Shown one piece after another: positions 1 to 10,859 of a DNA stretch of 64,000 bases. The notes beneath the pieces are model-generated. The model was not told where the DNA came from, made no database searches, and saw nothing but the letters and a program-made list of their open reading frames with translations. The position numbers were made by a program, and so were the translations under genes. Origin of the DNA: Sthenelais limicola (lineage: Eukaryota; Annelida; Polychaeta; Phyllodocida; Sigalionidae); NCBI GenBank assembly GCA_942159475.1, contig OW804095.1:57750773-57814772 (forward strand). Reading direction: 5' to 3'. The first letter of the stretch is position 1. Each line of letters starts with the position of its first letter.

Positions 1-1450
1 TTTCTCCACCCGCCAACTTGGCGGGTAAATGCAGATATTTACCCGCCCACACATAAACTTACCCGCCCACAAATTACATCTTAATGACAGAAGTCAGAGG
101 TTATTTCAATCACACAAGTAAATAATAAAATACCATTCTTTAATGATGTTGACGATGACTAGGATCTTACCCCTGCCCATGCCATTATTAGAACAATCCA
201 ATACCCCAAGAGAAACTATTAATATTAAATTGGATTTAGTTTTTGGTAGAGGAAAGTTTTATATGTATAGATCTATATTTTGATAATAAGAAAAGTTATT
301 AGCCCACGACATCCCTGAAACCTTTTATTACCTCACATAAAATTCATTGAACTGCTGTGGGAATATTTTATGTTGTATTACGACATGTAGAATATCTCCC
401 ATGTTTTTTTTAAAAAAATATTTTCATATAAACTATATTATAACATTGATAGCCATTTCTTTGAATCTCCCCCTGTGATGGCTGTTTTCAAGGATATTCC
501 AGGCCTTAAATAGGCTATATTTATTTTCTCAACTTCAAGGCTTCCAATGTCCCCCACAGACCCTGCAGTAAAAGCTACTGCACCTCTTTCCCTTCTCCTT
601 CCCTACCCCCCTCTCTCTTCTCTCTCCTACCACCATGGAGGCCCCAGGCATGTAACTAATTTTTCCAAGTATTCTTGGAGAAAATTTCGAAATCCTATCA
701 GTATTCCTCTATTAGGCCTAAAAGTAAATTATCTTTGTTTCTAGCCACCTCATGGTAAAAGTTTGGGTCGGTAGGTCGGGAATTTATTTTATTCTATTTT
801 TTGTAGACGCATTATATGTAGCAATTAATAATTAATTCCATTCAATTGGGGCTAATTAACATTTTTTTCAATTGCATTTTTGGGGTCGGTAAGGACTTTT
901 TAAAAAATGTTCAAGGCCTTAAAAAACAATGTAAATGTTTAGGCTAAAGGGGGTCTGAAACTACTGGGCAGGTGGAATCTTGAGGTGGGCAGGTAGATTT
1001 TAAATTAACCTGCCCTTGGGCAGGTTAATAATTTTGATCTTGTCGCACCCTGAGATTAAATCATTGATGAATTGGGTTAAATATGGCCGAAATAAGGCAC
1101 AATAATAGGCAAAAAGGAAGGTATGTGAAGCATAGGTGTAGGAATCGAAATATTTGCCATAGCCTTCCCAAACTTTGTCTGCATTATGCTGATATTCCCT
1201 GCTATATGTACGCCGAAGATTGTAACGATTCATAGAATTCTATTTTTTCTCATAGAATTACTCATAATATGTATTTTTACAGAAATGCTTCCATTTAATT
1301 TGGCATGTTATTTTTGCCTCCATCTCTATCGTCATGTTCATCTTCACTATAATCTGAAGCTCATTTTCATTCACTCGCCAAGGAGGGCGGGTAACTTGGC
1401 CGCACAAATTTTTACCCGCATTTGGTGGCGGGCGGGTGCTAATTTCGCAC
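1..1450. repeat. Intergenic DNA with inverted GGCGGGTAA-rich ends
   Basis: The first 70 bases hold several ACCCGCC / GGCGGGTAA words, including a short hairpin (CCCGCC-AACTT-GGCGGG). The words reappear in inverted sense near 1380-1440. Between them the DNA is AT-rich, with a further GGGCAGGT/ACCTGCCC pair at 960-1030 and a GGGTCGGTAGGTCGGGAATTT stretch near 765. This could be a degenerate TIR element of about 1.4 kb cut by the window edge. No believable coding exon was seen; the short ORFs show no family resemblance. Confidence 0.3.
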
Positions 1451-1521
1451 TCTGTTTAAACGAGATAACAAATAACACACTGAAAATAAGAAACAAAAGA
1501 AGAAGAAGGAAGGATGGAGCT

Positions 1522-1976
1522 GGGGCCTGTTTCATAACTAGTAACAATATATATCGCTAATATTCACTAATCGTTCATTAATTAAAAATTAGCGATATAT
1601 TGTTAAAAAAAATTGCAATACATCGTTAAAAATATTGCGATATATCGCTAGTTGTTTTTACAGTCAATATTTTCGTGACGGTAAGCCCTAATTATTTTTG
1701 CCGTCTTCCTTTCCCCCTGCGTAGACGACGCCATGTCGGCCATGAAGTATCATGTTGAGGCCACTTGACAACAGTAGTCTATTTTTTTCCCCGATTTAAT
1801 GACCAAAAGTGAAGAAATGAAAAATGTAGTGGAGTCCAAAAAAATCTCGCTATTTAAATGGAGATTTAGCGATGAAGTAGCGATATATCGCTATCGTTAC
1901 TAGTTATGCAACAGCTTAACGATTGTTCGCTTTCATTAGTAATCGTTGTGATCGCTACTAATTATAAAACGGCCCC
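1522..1976. mobile_element. MITE-like element with degenerate TIRs
   Basis: The left end reads GGGGCCTGTTTCATAACTAG and the right end, on the other strand, GGGGCCGTTTTATAATTAGT, so the termini are imperfect inverted repeats of about 20 bases. The roughly 455 bp interior repeats TAGCGATA/TATCGCTA words many times, especially near both ends. No ORF or transposase is visible. Size, TIRs and lack of coding capacity fit a non-autonomous DNA transposon. No clear target-site duplication was found, so the boundaries are approximate. Confidence 0.5.
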
Positions 1977-2582
1977 CTGGTATGTAATGTCTTAGAGCTG
2001 CCAATAAAAGGAAGGATAGACCGGGAACAATTGTTTGAGAGCTACCATGAGAGGAAAAAGGAGAGAGCAGACAAAATTGAGGCCCGTGCCATGAGAGGAG
2101 AGAGAAAGTCAGGAGCAGGATAAGGAACAAGATAGGAGAGAACATGGAGTGGAGAGAATGACAGCAAATTGCGTAGATAAGTAACGGTAAAAGAGGTGGT
2201 GTATGCCATGTTATTTGTTTGAATAATTATTTCTGGTAATTTTACTCAGAAAGGAGTAGTGGGACATTTTAAAAAAAAGTAAAGTAAAAGGATATTATGT
2301 GTATTTTGATTCAATGGACTGTTTAATTAATTTAGTATTCTAGTGGACTTGTAATTGCAAGCTCTAGATCAATAAGATATTGAAAAAGGTATTTTGTATA
2401 TGCTGCACCGCTTGTGACGACAAACATCCTTGCCATAGGCCTGGACCTGGCCATTGACAACATGAGGGCAGGGTGCCAAGAGCTTGACCGTTCGTTGACA
2501 CTCAGAGGGAACATGTCATCCGTGCTATATTCTTAACAAGTCTTTAGAGTGCAATTGATTTTACAAGTGACACCTTTTTACT

Positions 2583-2762
2583 TTGGTCCTGGGTATGACC
2601 ATAAAGTGCCTTTCTGTCTCTTTTTCTGTCTCTCTCTCCCTTCTTCTCTATCTCTATTTCCTGGGTATGATCATAAACTGCCTCCCTCTCAGCTCTCCCG
2701 CCCTTGATATTACCATACAAATGTGTTGATAAGGGCGTAAAGCGACCAATATCACTCACTCA
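2583..2762 (+). repeat. Dispersed repeat family A, copy 1
   Basis: Order of parts: GGGTATGACCATAAAGTGCC, a polypyrimidine CTCTNTC tract, GATCATAAACTGCCTCCCTC, CTCTCCCGCCCTTGATAT, GTGTTGATAAGGGCGTAAAG and a CACTCACTC tail. The same order recurs at 5178-5337 (same strand) and 32433-32627 (opposite strand). A simple-repeat tail at one fixed end suggests a short retroposon, but no Pol III A/B box was recognised. Confidence 0.6.
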
Positions 2763-3773
2763 GACCTTTTTACTGTTGGGTTATGGGAAGTATAATGAAT
2801 CATTTTATATCCTTTTACTTCGGCTCCTTAGCCTATATACTTGCATATATATCAATGTGTATTGAGTTATATTGTTTGGCATGTTCCCTCATTTCAAACT
2901 CATGTGGGGTCTACATTCCACTCCCAGCGCCGGCTCACTGGTCTCATATTAAGCCTTAGAAATAAATTAAAAAAATATATGCACATAATGTTTTCAATTA
3001 GTGTGTACATCATTGGTCTCGACATAAGGGTCACAATGCTTTTTAGTTTGTGAAAATATTCCAACTAGAAGAAAAGTTACACCCAAATAACGAAATAATT
3101 AATGGTAGTGGTAATGGCCTCTTCCCCCTTGTTTTCTTGTTAAGATGACTTGAATACTTGTATTGGTTGTAATAGTGTTATAGTTCTGTGGTTGTTTATG
3201 AAGGTATATATGAATTCTATTTAAGCATTTAGAGGCAAAATTATTATGGAAATGTATATATGATGTCACATAATTATTATGTCACATAATGTATGTCACT
3301 GTAATGTGCCGGGACGTTACGGTGACATCATGTTTTAGCAGTCTTGAGGAGCAATAATGAACTGCAGTGGGATAATGTGGCTATATATGTTTGAGCTATA
3401 TATGCTGACTTACCTTCAGCCATGATTTAATTTTTTCAACTCTAAATATTTTATTTTTCATTAGCTAAAATGTCTGACTCGTTACGGTGACATAAAACCT
3501 TCCCAAATAAATATTATATATGCTCTAATTCCGAAGAAAACTAAAATATTCAAATACGTTTATTGTCATACTGGAGAATACATTGAAAACTATCTAAAAC
3601 ATATCCACTTGACCCATCTTAGTGTATAAATCAATTTTTGTTCTAGGTTTAAATAGGCACGTTTATGGTGACTTCCCCAGACATTTTTGCATTGCAAATC
3701 AACCACTGGATTATTAGGAATATATTTTTTTCAAATTATTCGGTAGCCAAAATACTCACACATTAGCATCCCG

Positions 3774-3865
3774 GGTCCGACTTGACCAACCAGGTGGTCT
3801 GACCTAACCAACCCCCTGGTCCGACCTGACTTACCAGCCCAGTCCGACCTGACACTGGTCCCACT
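3774..3865. repeat. Short degenerate tandem repeat (GGTCCGACCTGAC)
   Basis: GGTCCGACTTGACC, GGTCTGACCTAACC, GGTCCGACCTGACT and AGTCCGACCTGACA follow each other about every 25 bases, separated by CCAGG/CCAGC-type linkers. This is a minisatellite-like stretch of about four imperfect units in intergenic DNA. Confidence 0.5.
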
Positions 3866-4189
3866 TCACTAGGAAGCCTAACATATGAGCCAATCAGGCC
3901 CATGACCAGTATTCTCTTAAGTATGTCTATGCTATCACTAAAGGCTTGGCATCCAGTGCCAGTGATCACTGCCACTGCCACTGGTGGCATATGTGCTCTT
4001 TTTCTGATGGAGTGATGCAGTGCCGAGGGGGTCTGGTCAACGAGAGACGAGAAGCTAGCAGTACTTCTATGATTCACTGGTACTGGTGCTTAAAATAAAC
4101 ATTTGGTAGAAAATTGACTGCTGTCTTGCTAGTTCTTAACCAATTTTGATAATTCAAATACCTATGTGATATCCCATATGGGAAAAATG

Positions 4190-4760
4190 GCCCAATGACC
4201 AGTCTAAATGGCAAACCAATGCACAGGTCATGTGATGTTAATGCCCATGGAACATTGCTCATGTAAATGAGCCAATTTGTATTTGTATTTGTAAACGTTT
4301 ATTTTTACCTTGGTCACAATAAGGGGACAATTCTCTGACAGTGGGAGGTTTGCTAGCCCTCGTTAAGGCCTTACAATATTGTTTAGCTGCAATATCGTTT
4401 CGTTGTGGACGAAAGTGGTACACAGCAATGCATACTATGTCTAATAAATTCTGTTTTGTTTATTTCTGATGATGGCAATGTTTATATAATATTCAGTCTT
4501 TAGGAAAGGTTTCTAGACAATAAAGGATATAATTCAGTATGAATGGATCAAAGACACTTACATTTCAATAAGCAAGGAGGATAGCCAATGCACATGTCAT
4601 GAGATGAAGGTGCACAGCTAAGGTCTTTAATGGACAGGCAATGTCCAGGTAATGACCATGTCACATGACCTTCAATGGCAAACTAATCCACAGGTCTTTT
4701 AGAGAAGCTTCCTCTGGTAAACGCATGTAATGCACAATGACCTTCAATGGCAATGGCATA
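4190..4760. repeat. Degenerate low-complexity repeat
   Basis: Words such as AATGGCAAACCAATGCACAGG, CCAATGCACATGTCATG, CACATGACCTTCAATGGC and CCTTCAATGGCAATGGC recur in loosely ordered form. It looks like an old decayed tandem array. Boundaries are approximate, no gene was seen, and the rest of 2.8-5.1 kb shows nothing I can name. Confidence 0.3.
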
Positions 4761-5177
4761 TATATGGCATATTTAACTTGCATGCTTAATAATACCTTCT
4801 GCCACACTCATAGTATTTACTGATGAGATTAAGCCATAAACATACTCCAAGCCTTAATTGAATCCTTCATATGTTCTTCTATACAATATAGTGCAATTTA
4901 GTCAGTGTAGTACTGAGGACATCAGTCCATCTGAAAGACTTAAGGTAGTACCAAATTTGTAAACCTTTCTTAACCCGAGTCATTTCCTACTTCAGCAGAA
5001 AACTTTAAAAATCCAATTCCAATATCGGGTTGAAGTCGTTACATAAAGGGTTTTTCCACTAGCGAATTGATTCAGTCAAATAGAGATCTTAATATCATTT
5101 AAGGTTTATATCCGCTACGATACAATGTCCAGGAAGTATCAGAAGCAGCCTCAACAACTGAACGTCCTCTCCCGTTC

Positions 5178-5337
5178 TGTCACTACTCTGTCTCTGTCTC
5201 TCCCTTCTTCGCTATCTCTATATTCTCGGTAAGATCATAAACTGCCTACCTCTCAGCTCTCCCGCCCTTGATATAACCTTCAATGTGTTGATAAGGGCGT
5301 AAAGCAACCAGTCTCACTCACTCACTCACTCACTCTC
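5178..5337 (+). repeat. Dispersed repeat family A, copy 2
   Basis: Same part order as the copy at 2583-2762, here ending in five to six CACT units at 5313-5337. It lies about 100 bp upstream of the CISD exon at 5440, so the flank of that exon is repeat-derived. A neighbouring ATG at 5358 is therefore unlikely to be the authentic start. Confidence 0.6.
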
Positions 5338-5439
5338 CCGTTACCCATTCTGAACAGTTGATATCAAGTTTATCATTAACATGTTTATGTTCTATATGGT
5401 CTTTTATCCCTCCTGTAAATACATATTTCGGTTTTGCAG

Positions 5440-6301
5440 GTGAGCAATGGCTGCACATACTACCCTTCTTTACTACGTCCTTGTTAATCCTGATTGCGCT
5501 GTTGAATCTGCTTTTACCTGAAAGAAAGCGCTCACCAATGGTTAATAAGGACATCAAGAAGAAAGAAAGTAAAGTTGCTGATGTAATGGACATAGAAGAC
5601 TTAGGGGATAAAGAGGCCTTCTGTCGTTGTTGGAGATCCAAAAAGGTACGCCTCTCTTTATTTTCTTGTTCTTTTTACTTTTCATGTTAGAGGTAAACAT
5701 GAAAAGTATATGAGTGTTAAATCTTCGTATCGTTTCGTATCGTCAGTACCATTAAGGGGAAAATAGGAAGTATACTACATCTTTAATGCATAGTATATGT
5801 CAATTGGGGCGGTTTGGTTAGTATATAAGTAGAATTTCTACTGAGTGATTGCAGGGAAGTATGCTAAATATAAATGTATTGCAGTTGTGATTATATTTAT
5901 TTTCACTTTAAATGTTTTAACCTGGCATAAACTGATTTAATGATGAAATTATTTGTATTTTCTTTGTTAATTCGTGGAAATGGTGTTGTTTTAGGAAATA
6001 ATTGGTAAAATGTTTGGACGTATGAACTGATACTACATTATGATTACATTCATTCAAATGAAAAGTTTACACCTGTTGTAGACAGTGCGGGTGCAACTTG
6101 TTTTTCTCCCCCCCCCCCCTGTTGATTCTTAATTTTAATGATATGTACTGCACCATATCGATTCAACAATCAGCATTTGTTCTTATTACTTTTCTATCCT
6201 AGTTCCCATATTGCGATGGCAGTCATAACCGTCATAATGAAGACACTGGAGACAATGTTGGCCCTCTCGTTCTAAAAAAGACATCTAAGAAAGACAAGTA
6301 A
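5440..6301 (+). CDS. CISD2: CDGSH iron-sulfur domain protein (CISD1/2 type), 5'-incomplete
   Basis: Coding exons 5440..5645 and 6203..6301 (TAA). The exon at 5440 follows TTTTGCAG and is entered in phase 1; the donor is AAG|GTACGC; the last exon follows TATCCTAG in phase 0. The joined 3' part encodes about 100 residues: a hydrophobic membrane anchor ([19 protein letters not shown]), a basic linker, then [20 protein letters not shown] / [20 protein letters not shown] and a lysine tail. C-x-C and C-D-G-S-H supply the 3Cys-1His ligands of a 2Fe-2S cluster. Family members sit in the outer mitochondrial or ER membrane and act in redox, iron and calcium homeostasis or autophagy control. The core reads like CISD1, but the anchor (ExWLxxLPF) and the two-intron layout favour CISD2. 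The first coding exon, expected to carry the N-terminal 35 or so residues, was not found. A start at ATG 5358 would need intron retention and is rejected. Confidence 0.88.
6034..6101 (+). repeat. Short dispersed repeat (copy 1 of 2), in CISD intron
   Basis: TATGATTACATTCATT, AAAAGTTTACACCTGT-GTAGA and GGGTGCAACTTGT match, in the same order and spacing, a copy at 8565-8632. It is followed by a poly-C run at 6108-6119. The copy lies inside the CISD intron, about 100 bases upstream of the last exon's acceptor. Confidence 0.55.
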
Positions 6302-7400
6302 CAACCAGCAAAACTATATCGCAACCATTTAATTCAGTGCACCAACTCTACTTTTACGTACTGCTGAAGATGTGAGCATAATAAATTATCTGAGGAAGTG
6401 ATATTAAAACACCCTTATATTATATTAGATATTTTATCTATCAGTGTATGCTAACATCAATACATTGCAAGAAGCACAGATGCCAGGTGTAAACCTTCCT
6501 ATATCATGGTCGTTGATGCTGCAAAGTCCATTGTATTAATAGACTTACCTCCGATTAAACTGCAAAATATTTCCTATATTCATATACATGACAGGGTTCC
6601 CACGGTCCAGCACTTGGTATTAGTTGATAGGCTGTACAAATATCCTAAATTTAAAAAAAAATCGCCAATCTAGGTTCTGGGTTATCCAGTTTTATTTAAA
6701 TTTTTAGTGTCCAAATATGAAATTCCCCTACTTTTAATGGCCTTAAAAGGGTAAATCCGAATTTTATGACTTAATGACCTGTGGGAACCCTCGGTCCCTG
6801 TAATATAGCCTACATATCATACCGTTTCTTCGGTACCCATGATGCAAGTGCATATCATAATTATCGTTATTTTTAAAAGACATTACTTTCACCGTGTGTC
6901 ATAATTTGTGTATTTCAATGACATGCCTACAGTTTTGTACTTCATGGCAATCAATTGTAATCTTAGTTTGTGAAACACATCTGACGGAATCATGAAGTTC
7001 AGTTAAGAATGGTGTATTTTAAAGAAAAAGGTAACCGTAGTGCTAGCCATTACGATTCCTTTGCTTAGTTTGTTAAACAAAATAGTTCATTGTGAAGAAT
7101 TTATATTTGTTGATGTTTTTGTACGATTATTCTTGTTTTACCTGCCATCGCAGGAGATTTTGTCATTCCCGGTAAACCATTTGCCGAGACCCAGTTTTCG
7201 AAATTTCTTCTCTGTACATTCCAAAGCCATTGTGTTGTTCTTGGATGCTTATCTAACACTGAAGTATTTATATATATACAGGCCAATTTGATAGATATGT
7301 ATTGAAGTATTTTTTGTATGGTTGTCAAGGTTCCTGACAACAGGTTTTATTGTCAGGTTTGGTATTGAAATCTAATGTGGGTGCTTCATGGTGCAAGTAA
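6302..7400 (+). other. Probable CISD 3' UTR and downstream DNA, with AATAAA at 6380-6385
   Basis: The first AATAAA downstream of the stop is at 6380-6385, 79 bases past the TAA, which would give a short 3' UTR ending near 6400. Beyond it lie a small TIR element (6593-6791) and AT-rich sequence without a recognisable gene. Whether a longer UTR isoform is used cannot be told. Confidence 0.4.
6593..6791. mobile_element. Small TIR element (about 200 bp)
   Basis: Left AGGGTTCCCACGGTCC and right (opposite strand) AGGGTTCCCACAGGTC form inverted termini around a non-coding 165 bp core. The terminus resembles widespread short hAT-like non-autonomous elements. A GATTCCCACGGTCATGGAAA fragment of a similar end is seen at 10731. 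No clear 8-bp target duplication was found. Confidence 0.5.
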
Positions 7401-8564
7401 TCATTCATGTATCACTCAGCTAAACTGTATTATGCAGGGGCAGGTTATTCTTGCTGGTATAGAAATGGAATTAAAATTTTATAAAACAACTATTGCATCC
7501 TTTCATATATGCCTTTCAAAGTAGGGTGACAAAAAATACTGAACTTCTCTTAGCCAGGGAAAACGGTGTTGGTGGCACAATTCCTCTGAAGCCTGGGTTT
7601 GAACCATTCTTTTTGAACGAGGTTCGTCAGAGACGCCTCGTTCTTACCAATGTCTTTTTCCTGGACTGACCTCAAGGACGTAATTCCGACCTCGAATCCC
7701 CGTCGAGACCGTCCTCAGAGCCGTTATTTTGCCCGTCGATGGGTGCCAAAATGGGTAGGCAAATCCACTTTACGCCGCTTAATTCCCAATTCCATGTACT
7801 ACTACATACTTGCTATGAACAGGGAAATACAGTGGTTAACCAATGATATGCTTGGATTTAGTGGGACTGTTGCATTAAGTTAGGGAGGACAAATTTGTAT
7901 TGATATGAATATTGAACCCCTACTTCGTTAATAGCTTTCCCTAACCTTTAATGGCTGGATGTGTCTGTTACATAAAGTCTGTAAGGAAAACTTTCTCCTT
8001 TCTATCTCCTTCTCTCCCTTTTCTTCTTCCTCCTCTGCGTGATTGGACGCCTATTACGTTGCTATAGCCAAATGGCTTTCCCTCTCCTCTCTCTTTTTCT
8101 CCTAGCTCCTCCTAGCTCCTCCTCCTATAAAGTAAAAGCCTATTTTGCCAAGTGTCCTCCTGCTCCCTCCTCCTCTTCCTCCTCTGCGTGATATGATGAC
8201 ATCCCAAAATCCTATTTTTGCAACTTGTGACTCAATGTGCTGCAACACTCACATATGTGTTGGTGAAGACCAATATGGAACAGTGGTAGGACGTGTAAGG
8301 TGTTGCATAGAGTGAATAATTCGAGGTAATGGCAAATGTGTATTGGGACTGGATTGGCCAATAATAAACAAACAATCAAAGTACGAGGATACTGGTTACT
8401 GATGAGGCAGTGATCGTTGTAGGGTGGTTGGGGGTGGGTTGATTTGGTCACCTCAATTATAAACAAACAATTGAAGTTGGAGGATAAGCATGCAAGAGGA
8501 CTCAACTTTGTACTCTTAGTGAAAAGAGTACGAGCAGCTATTCTTATTGAGGTGATCTAGTATG

Positions 8565-8632
8565 TAGTATGATTACATTCATTTAAACTCGAAAAGTTTA
8601 CATCTGTCGTAGATGGTGAGGGTGCACCTTGT
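8565..8632 (+). repeat. Short dispersed repeat (copy 2 of 2)
   Basis: Direct repeat of 6034-6101, here embedded in the left half of the foldback element at 8205-9545. Confidence 0.55.
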
Positions 8633-9166
8633 CTGGTAATTCATGCTTATGTATTTTTCTGACAACTTTGAAAAAAATTCTCCCATGGATCATTGACAAA
8701 TTTGCAATAGGGCATGTGAGTGTTATGGCCGTCTTCGCCCTGCTCCATCGGGTTAATCTTGTTTTATACCACTTATGGGACAGGAAGTGATGTTATAGTT
8801 CATAGGATTAGCACTGAAAACAAAAATATGCATTACCCCAGCAATGGCTGAAAGTTCTTGGTAGTCATAATTGGACAGTTTTGGCACTATATATGGATAT
8901 CCAGGAGTCGGGATTTTACCGGACTTTTGAGATGATCAGATAATAGTGAAAACTATTTCTTCCAATGTTAAGCCTATGGCCATAACATCACTTCTTGTCC
9001 CGGAAGTGGTAGAGCTGTGTGCCAAATTCAGCACGGCGGCCATGACACTTACAGGCCCTATTGGTTATTTATGCCCTCTGTGTAACCTCCAAGAGGGACA
9101 ATAGCCTTAACAAAAGGCAATTCAAAGACTTAGGAGCACACTTTGTGTAGGATAGAGGACGAGAGG

Positions 9167-9236
9167 CTGTTCTCTTAGTGAATATAATTGTCTGAGGCCT
9201 TTAGGCCGAAGGCAATTATATTCACTAAGAGAACAG
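9167..9236. repeat. Perfect 24-bp hairpin inside foldback element
   Basis: The arm at 9167-9190 begins CTGTTCTCTTAGTGAATATA and is exactly complementary to 9213-9236. The 22-base loop contains a smaller GGCCT/AGGCC stem. GAGGAC and GTCCTC outside the arms continue the symmetry imperfectly. Confidence 0.8.
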
Positions 9237-9775
9237 AGTTGAGTCCTCTAGCATGCTTATCCTCCAACTTCAATTGTTTGTTTATAATTGAAGTGACCAA
9301 ATCCACCCACCCCCTATCACCCTACAATGATCACTGCCTCATCAGTGACCAGTATTCTCAACTTTGATTGTTTGTTTATTATTGGCCAATCCAGTCCCAA
9401 TACACATTTGCCATTACCTCGAATTATTCACAATATGCAACACCTTACACTTCCTACCACTGTTCTATATTGGTCTTCACCAACACATAAGTGATGTGCT
9501 ACAGGGAAAGGAGTCACAAGTTGCAAAAATAGGATTTTGAGATTTTGAGTAATATAATTATACCTGATTCATATAACACTTTTCTTGCCTTCTCACCACC
9601 AGGATGTGTTCGATATAATTTGCAACATTGATTTGTATTCTCTAAATTCCAAATCTTCATAATGTTATAATGAACATTTACTATTTCTCTCATTGGATTC
9701 TAGAACAAAGGAATATATTCAATTTACTGTAGCAGGTTTCATTTTTAATATTTAATAAGCTATCCCTGGTAGGAC

Positions 9776-9842
9776 TCATATTCACTAAGAGAACAGAGTT
9801 GAGTCCTCTAGCATGCTTATCCTCCAACTTCAATTGTTTATT
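9776..9842 (+). repeat. Partial third copy of foldback arm
   Basis: ATATTCACTAAGAGAACAGA through TCCTCCAACTTCAATTGTTT matches 9217-9283 on the same strand almost base for base, then diverges. It is a truncated copy of the right arm of the 8205-9545 element. Confidence 0.75.
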
Positions 9843-9997
9843 AGTTATATAACTTCACACAATTCCAACTGGTTAAATAAGATATACTTCTCCCCAATGT
9901 TTACCATCATTGGACTCCGCTTGACTCATTTTCCTGTGACACATCACATTTTCTATTTCAGGAATCATACTATGCTATATACAACAGATCCTATCTG

Positions 9998-10086
9998 AGC
10001 CTCTATGGCTGAGTGGGTAGAGCCTTCAACTCTACTTGCCAGCCTATACTTATGTGAGGGGTCCTGGGTTCGAATCCAGGCCAATC
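9998..10086 (+). repeat. tRNA-like Pol III promoter sequence (SINE head or pseudo-tRNA)
   Basis: A good A-box-like TGGCTGAGTGG starts at 10006 and a B box GGTTCGAATCC spans 10067-10077. The D arm can pair (GGCT/AGCC). An acceptor stem cannot be formed, the anticodon stem is poor and the T stem has a mismatch. I therefore read it as a tRNA-derived retroposon head or decayed tRNA, not a working tRNA gene. Confidence 0.5.
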
Positions 10087-10113
10087 CTAGTTCAAAATTA
10101 TTTGCAATAGATA

Positions 10114-10198
10114 CCTGAGCGGACTCTTTAATGAAAGAGTCCGCTCAGGCATCTGAGAGGACACTTAGGAGCGGACTCTTTCATTAAAGAGTCCGCTC
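10114..10198. repeat. Two matching hairpins with opposite loops
   Basis: Hairpin 1 (10114-10149) has perfect 16-bp arms beginning CCTGAGCGGACTCTTT around the loop AATG. Hairpin 2 (10169-10198) has perfect 13-bp arms of the same sequence around CATT. The stems are shared and the loops are reverse complements, so hairpin 2 is an inverted copy of hairpin 1. A partial GGAGTCCGCCC lies at about 10248. Confidence 0.85.
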
Positions 10199-10730
10199 AG
10201 AATGCCCAAAGAGTACACCTGGAATTCAGGACTGTACTCTTCAGGCATGGGAGTCCGCCCAAGCCAATGCTGGGAAATAGGGACTCAACAGCAAGTGTAG
10301 GATAAGTGAAACAAAGGTTCTTATCTCGAACACTCTTTAATTGCTTACTTAGAAAGTCGGCACAAAGACTTACCCGTTAATGGCTCACTCTTAAGATGAT
10401 CTATATTTTTTGTTTACAACAGTCAAAAAGACGTTGAAAATTTAATGCAATTCAAATATTGTAAAGGTTTTATGAGCATAAATATCAAAACATTCTTTCC
10501 ACCAAAGATGAATTTATTCAAACCTGTCACAATACAGTACAATACCATGGTAGCAACGGTTGAAAAACGGCTGGGAGACATTATTCATATAATCACACAA
10601 TTTAAGGACAGTAAAATAGACAGGTTGGGATGTTAAATGCTTCTTGAATTTTGTAAACATGTTAAATAATCGCTGGAAATAACCATAAATAATAAGACAT
10701 TATTTCGTCAAAAGGTGGATTATTTAACAA

Positions 10731-10850
10731 GATTCCCACGGTCATGGAAAGTCATTGAATTAGTGATTTGGATCTCCAGGCCTGGAAAGTCATGGAATTC
10801 TGGATAGGTCATGGAAAGTCATGGAAAATGAAATTCTGAATGTTAAAATT
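10731..10850. repeat. TCATGGAAAG-type repeat fragment
   Basis: It begins TTCCCACGGTCATGGAAAGT, like the terminus of the 6593 element, followed by several CATGGAAAGTCATGGAA repeats. It appears to be a degraded one-ended copy of that kind of element. Confidence 0.45.
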
Positions 10851-10859
10851 AAAATTCTC

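Larger units (their letters stand above)
8205..9545. mobile_element. Large foldback element (about 1.3 kb imperfect palindrome)
   Basis: Sequence 8212-8525 returns in inverted orientation at about 9215-9540 (for example ATGGCAAATGTGTATTGGGA left, TCCCAATACACATTTGCCAT right). An inner pair, about 8706-8810 and 8965-9066, is also inverted (GGGACAGGAAGTGATGTTAT / ATAACATCACTTCTTGTCCC). Both pairs share a centre near 8880, so this is one foldback unit. No transposase ORF is present. Near the right arm sits a perfect 24-bp stem, 9167-9190 with 9213-9236. A fragment of the right arm repeats at 9776-9842. Confidence 0.7.

Noticed and set aside
5358..5690. CISD start at ATG 5358 giving an unspliced N-terminus
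   Set aside because: It would require reading through a strong TTTTGCAG acceptor; the added residues do not resemble any CISD N-terminus and repeat DNA lies directly upstream.
9998..10086. Functional tRNA gene
   Set aside because: A and B boxes are good, but no acceptor stem forms, the anticodon arm is poor and the T stem has a mismatch; kept as a tRNA-derived repeat.
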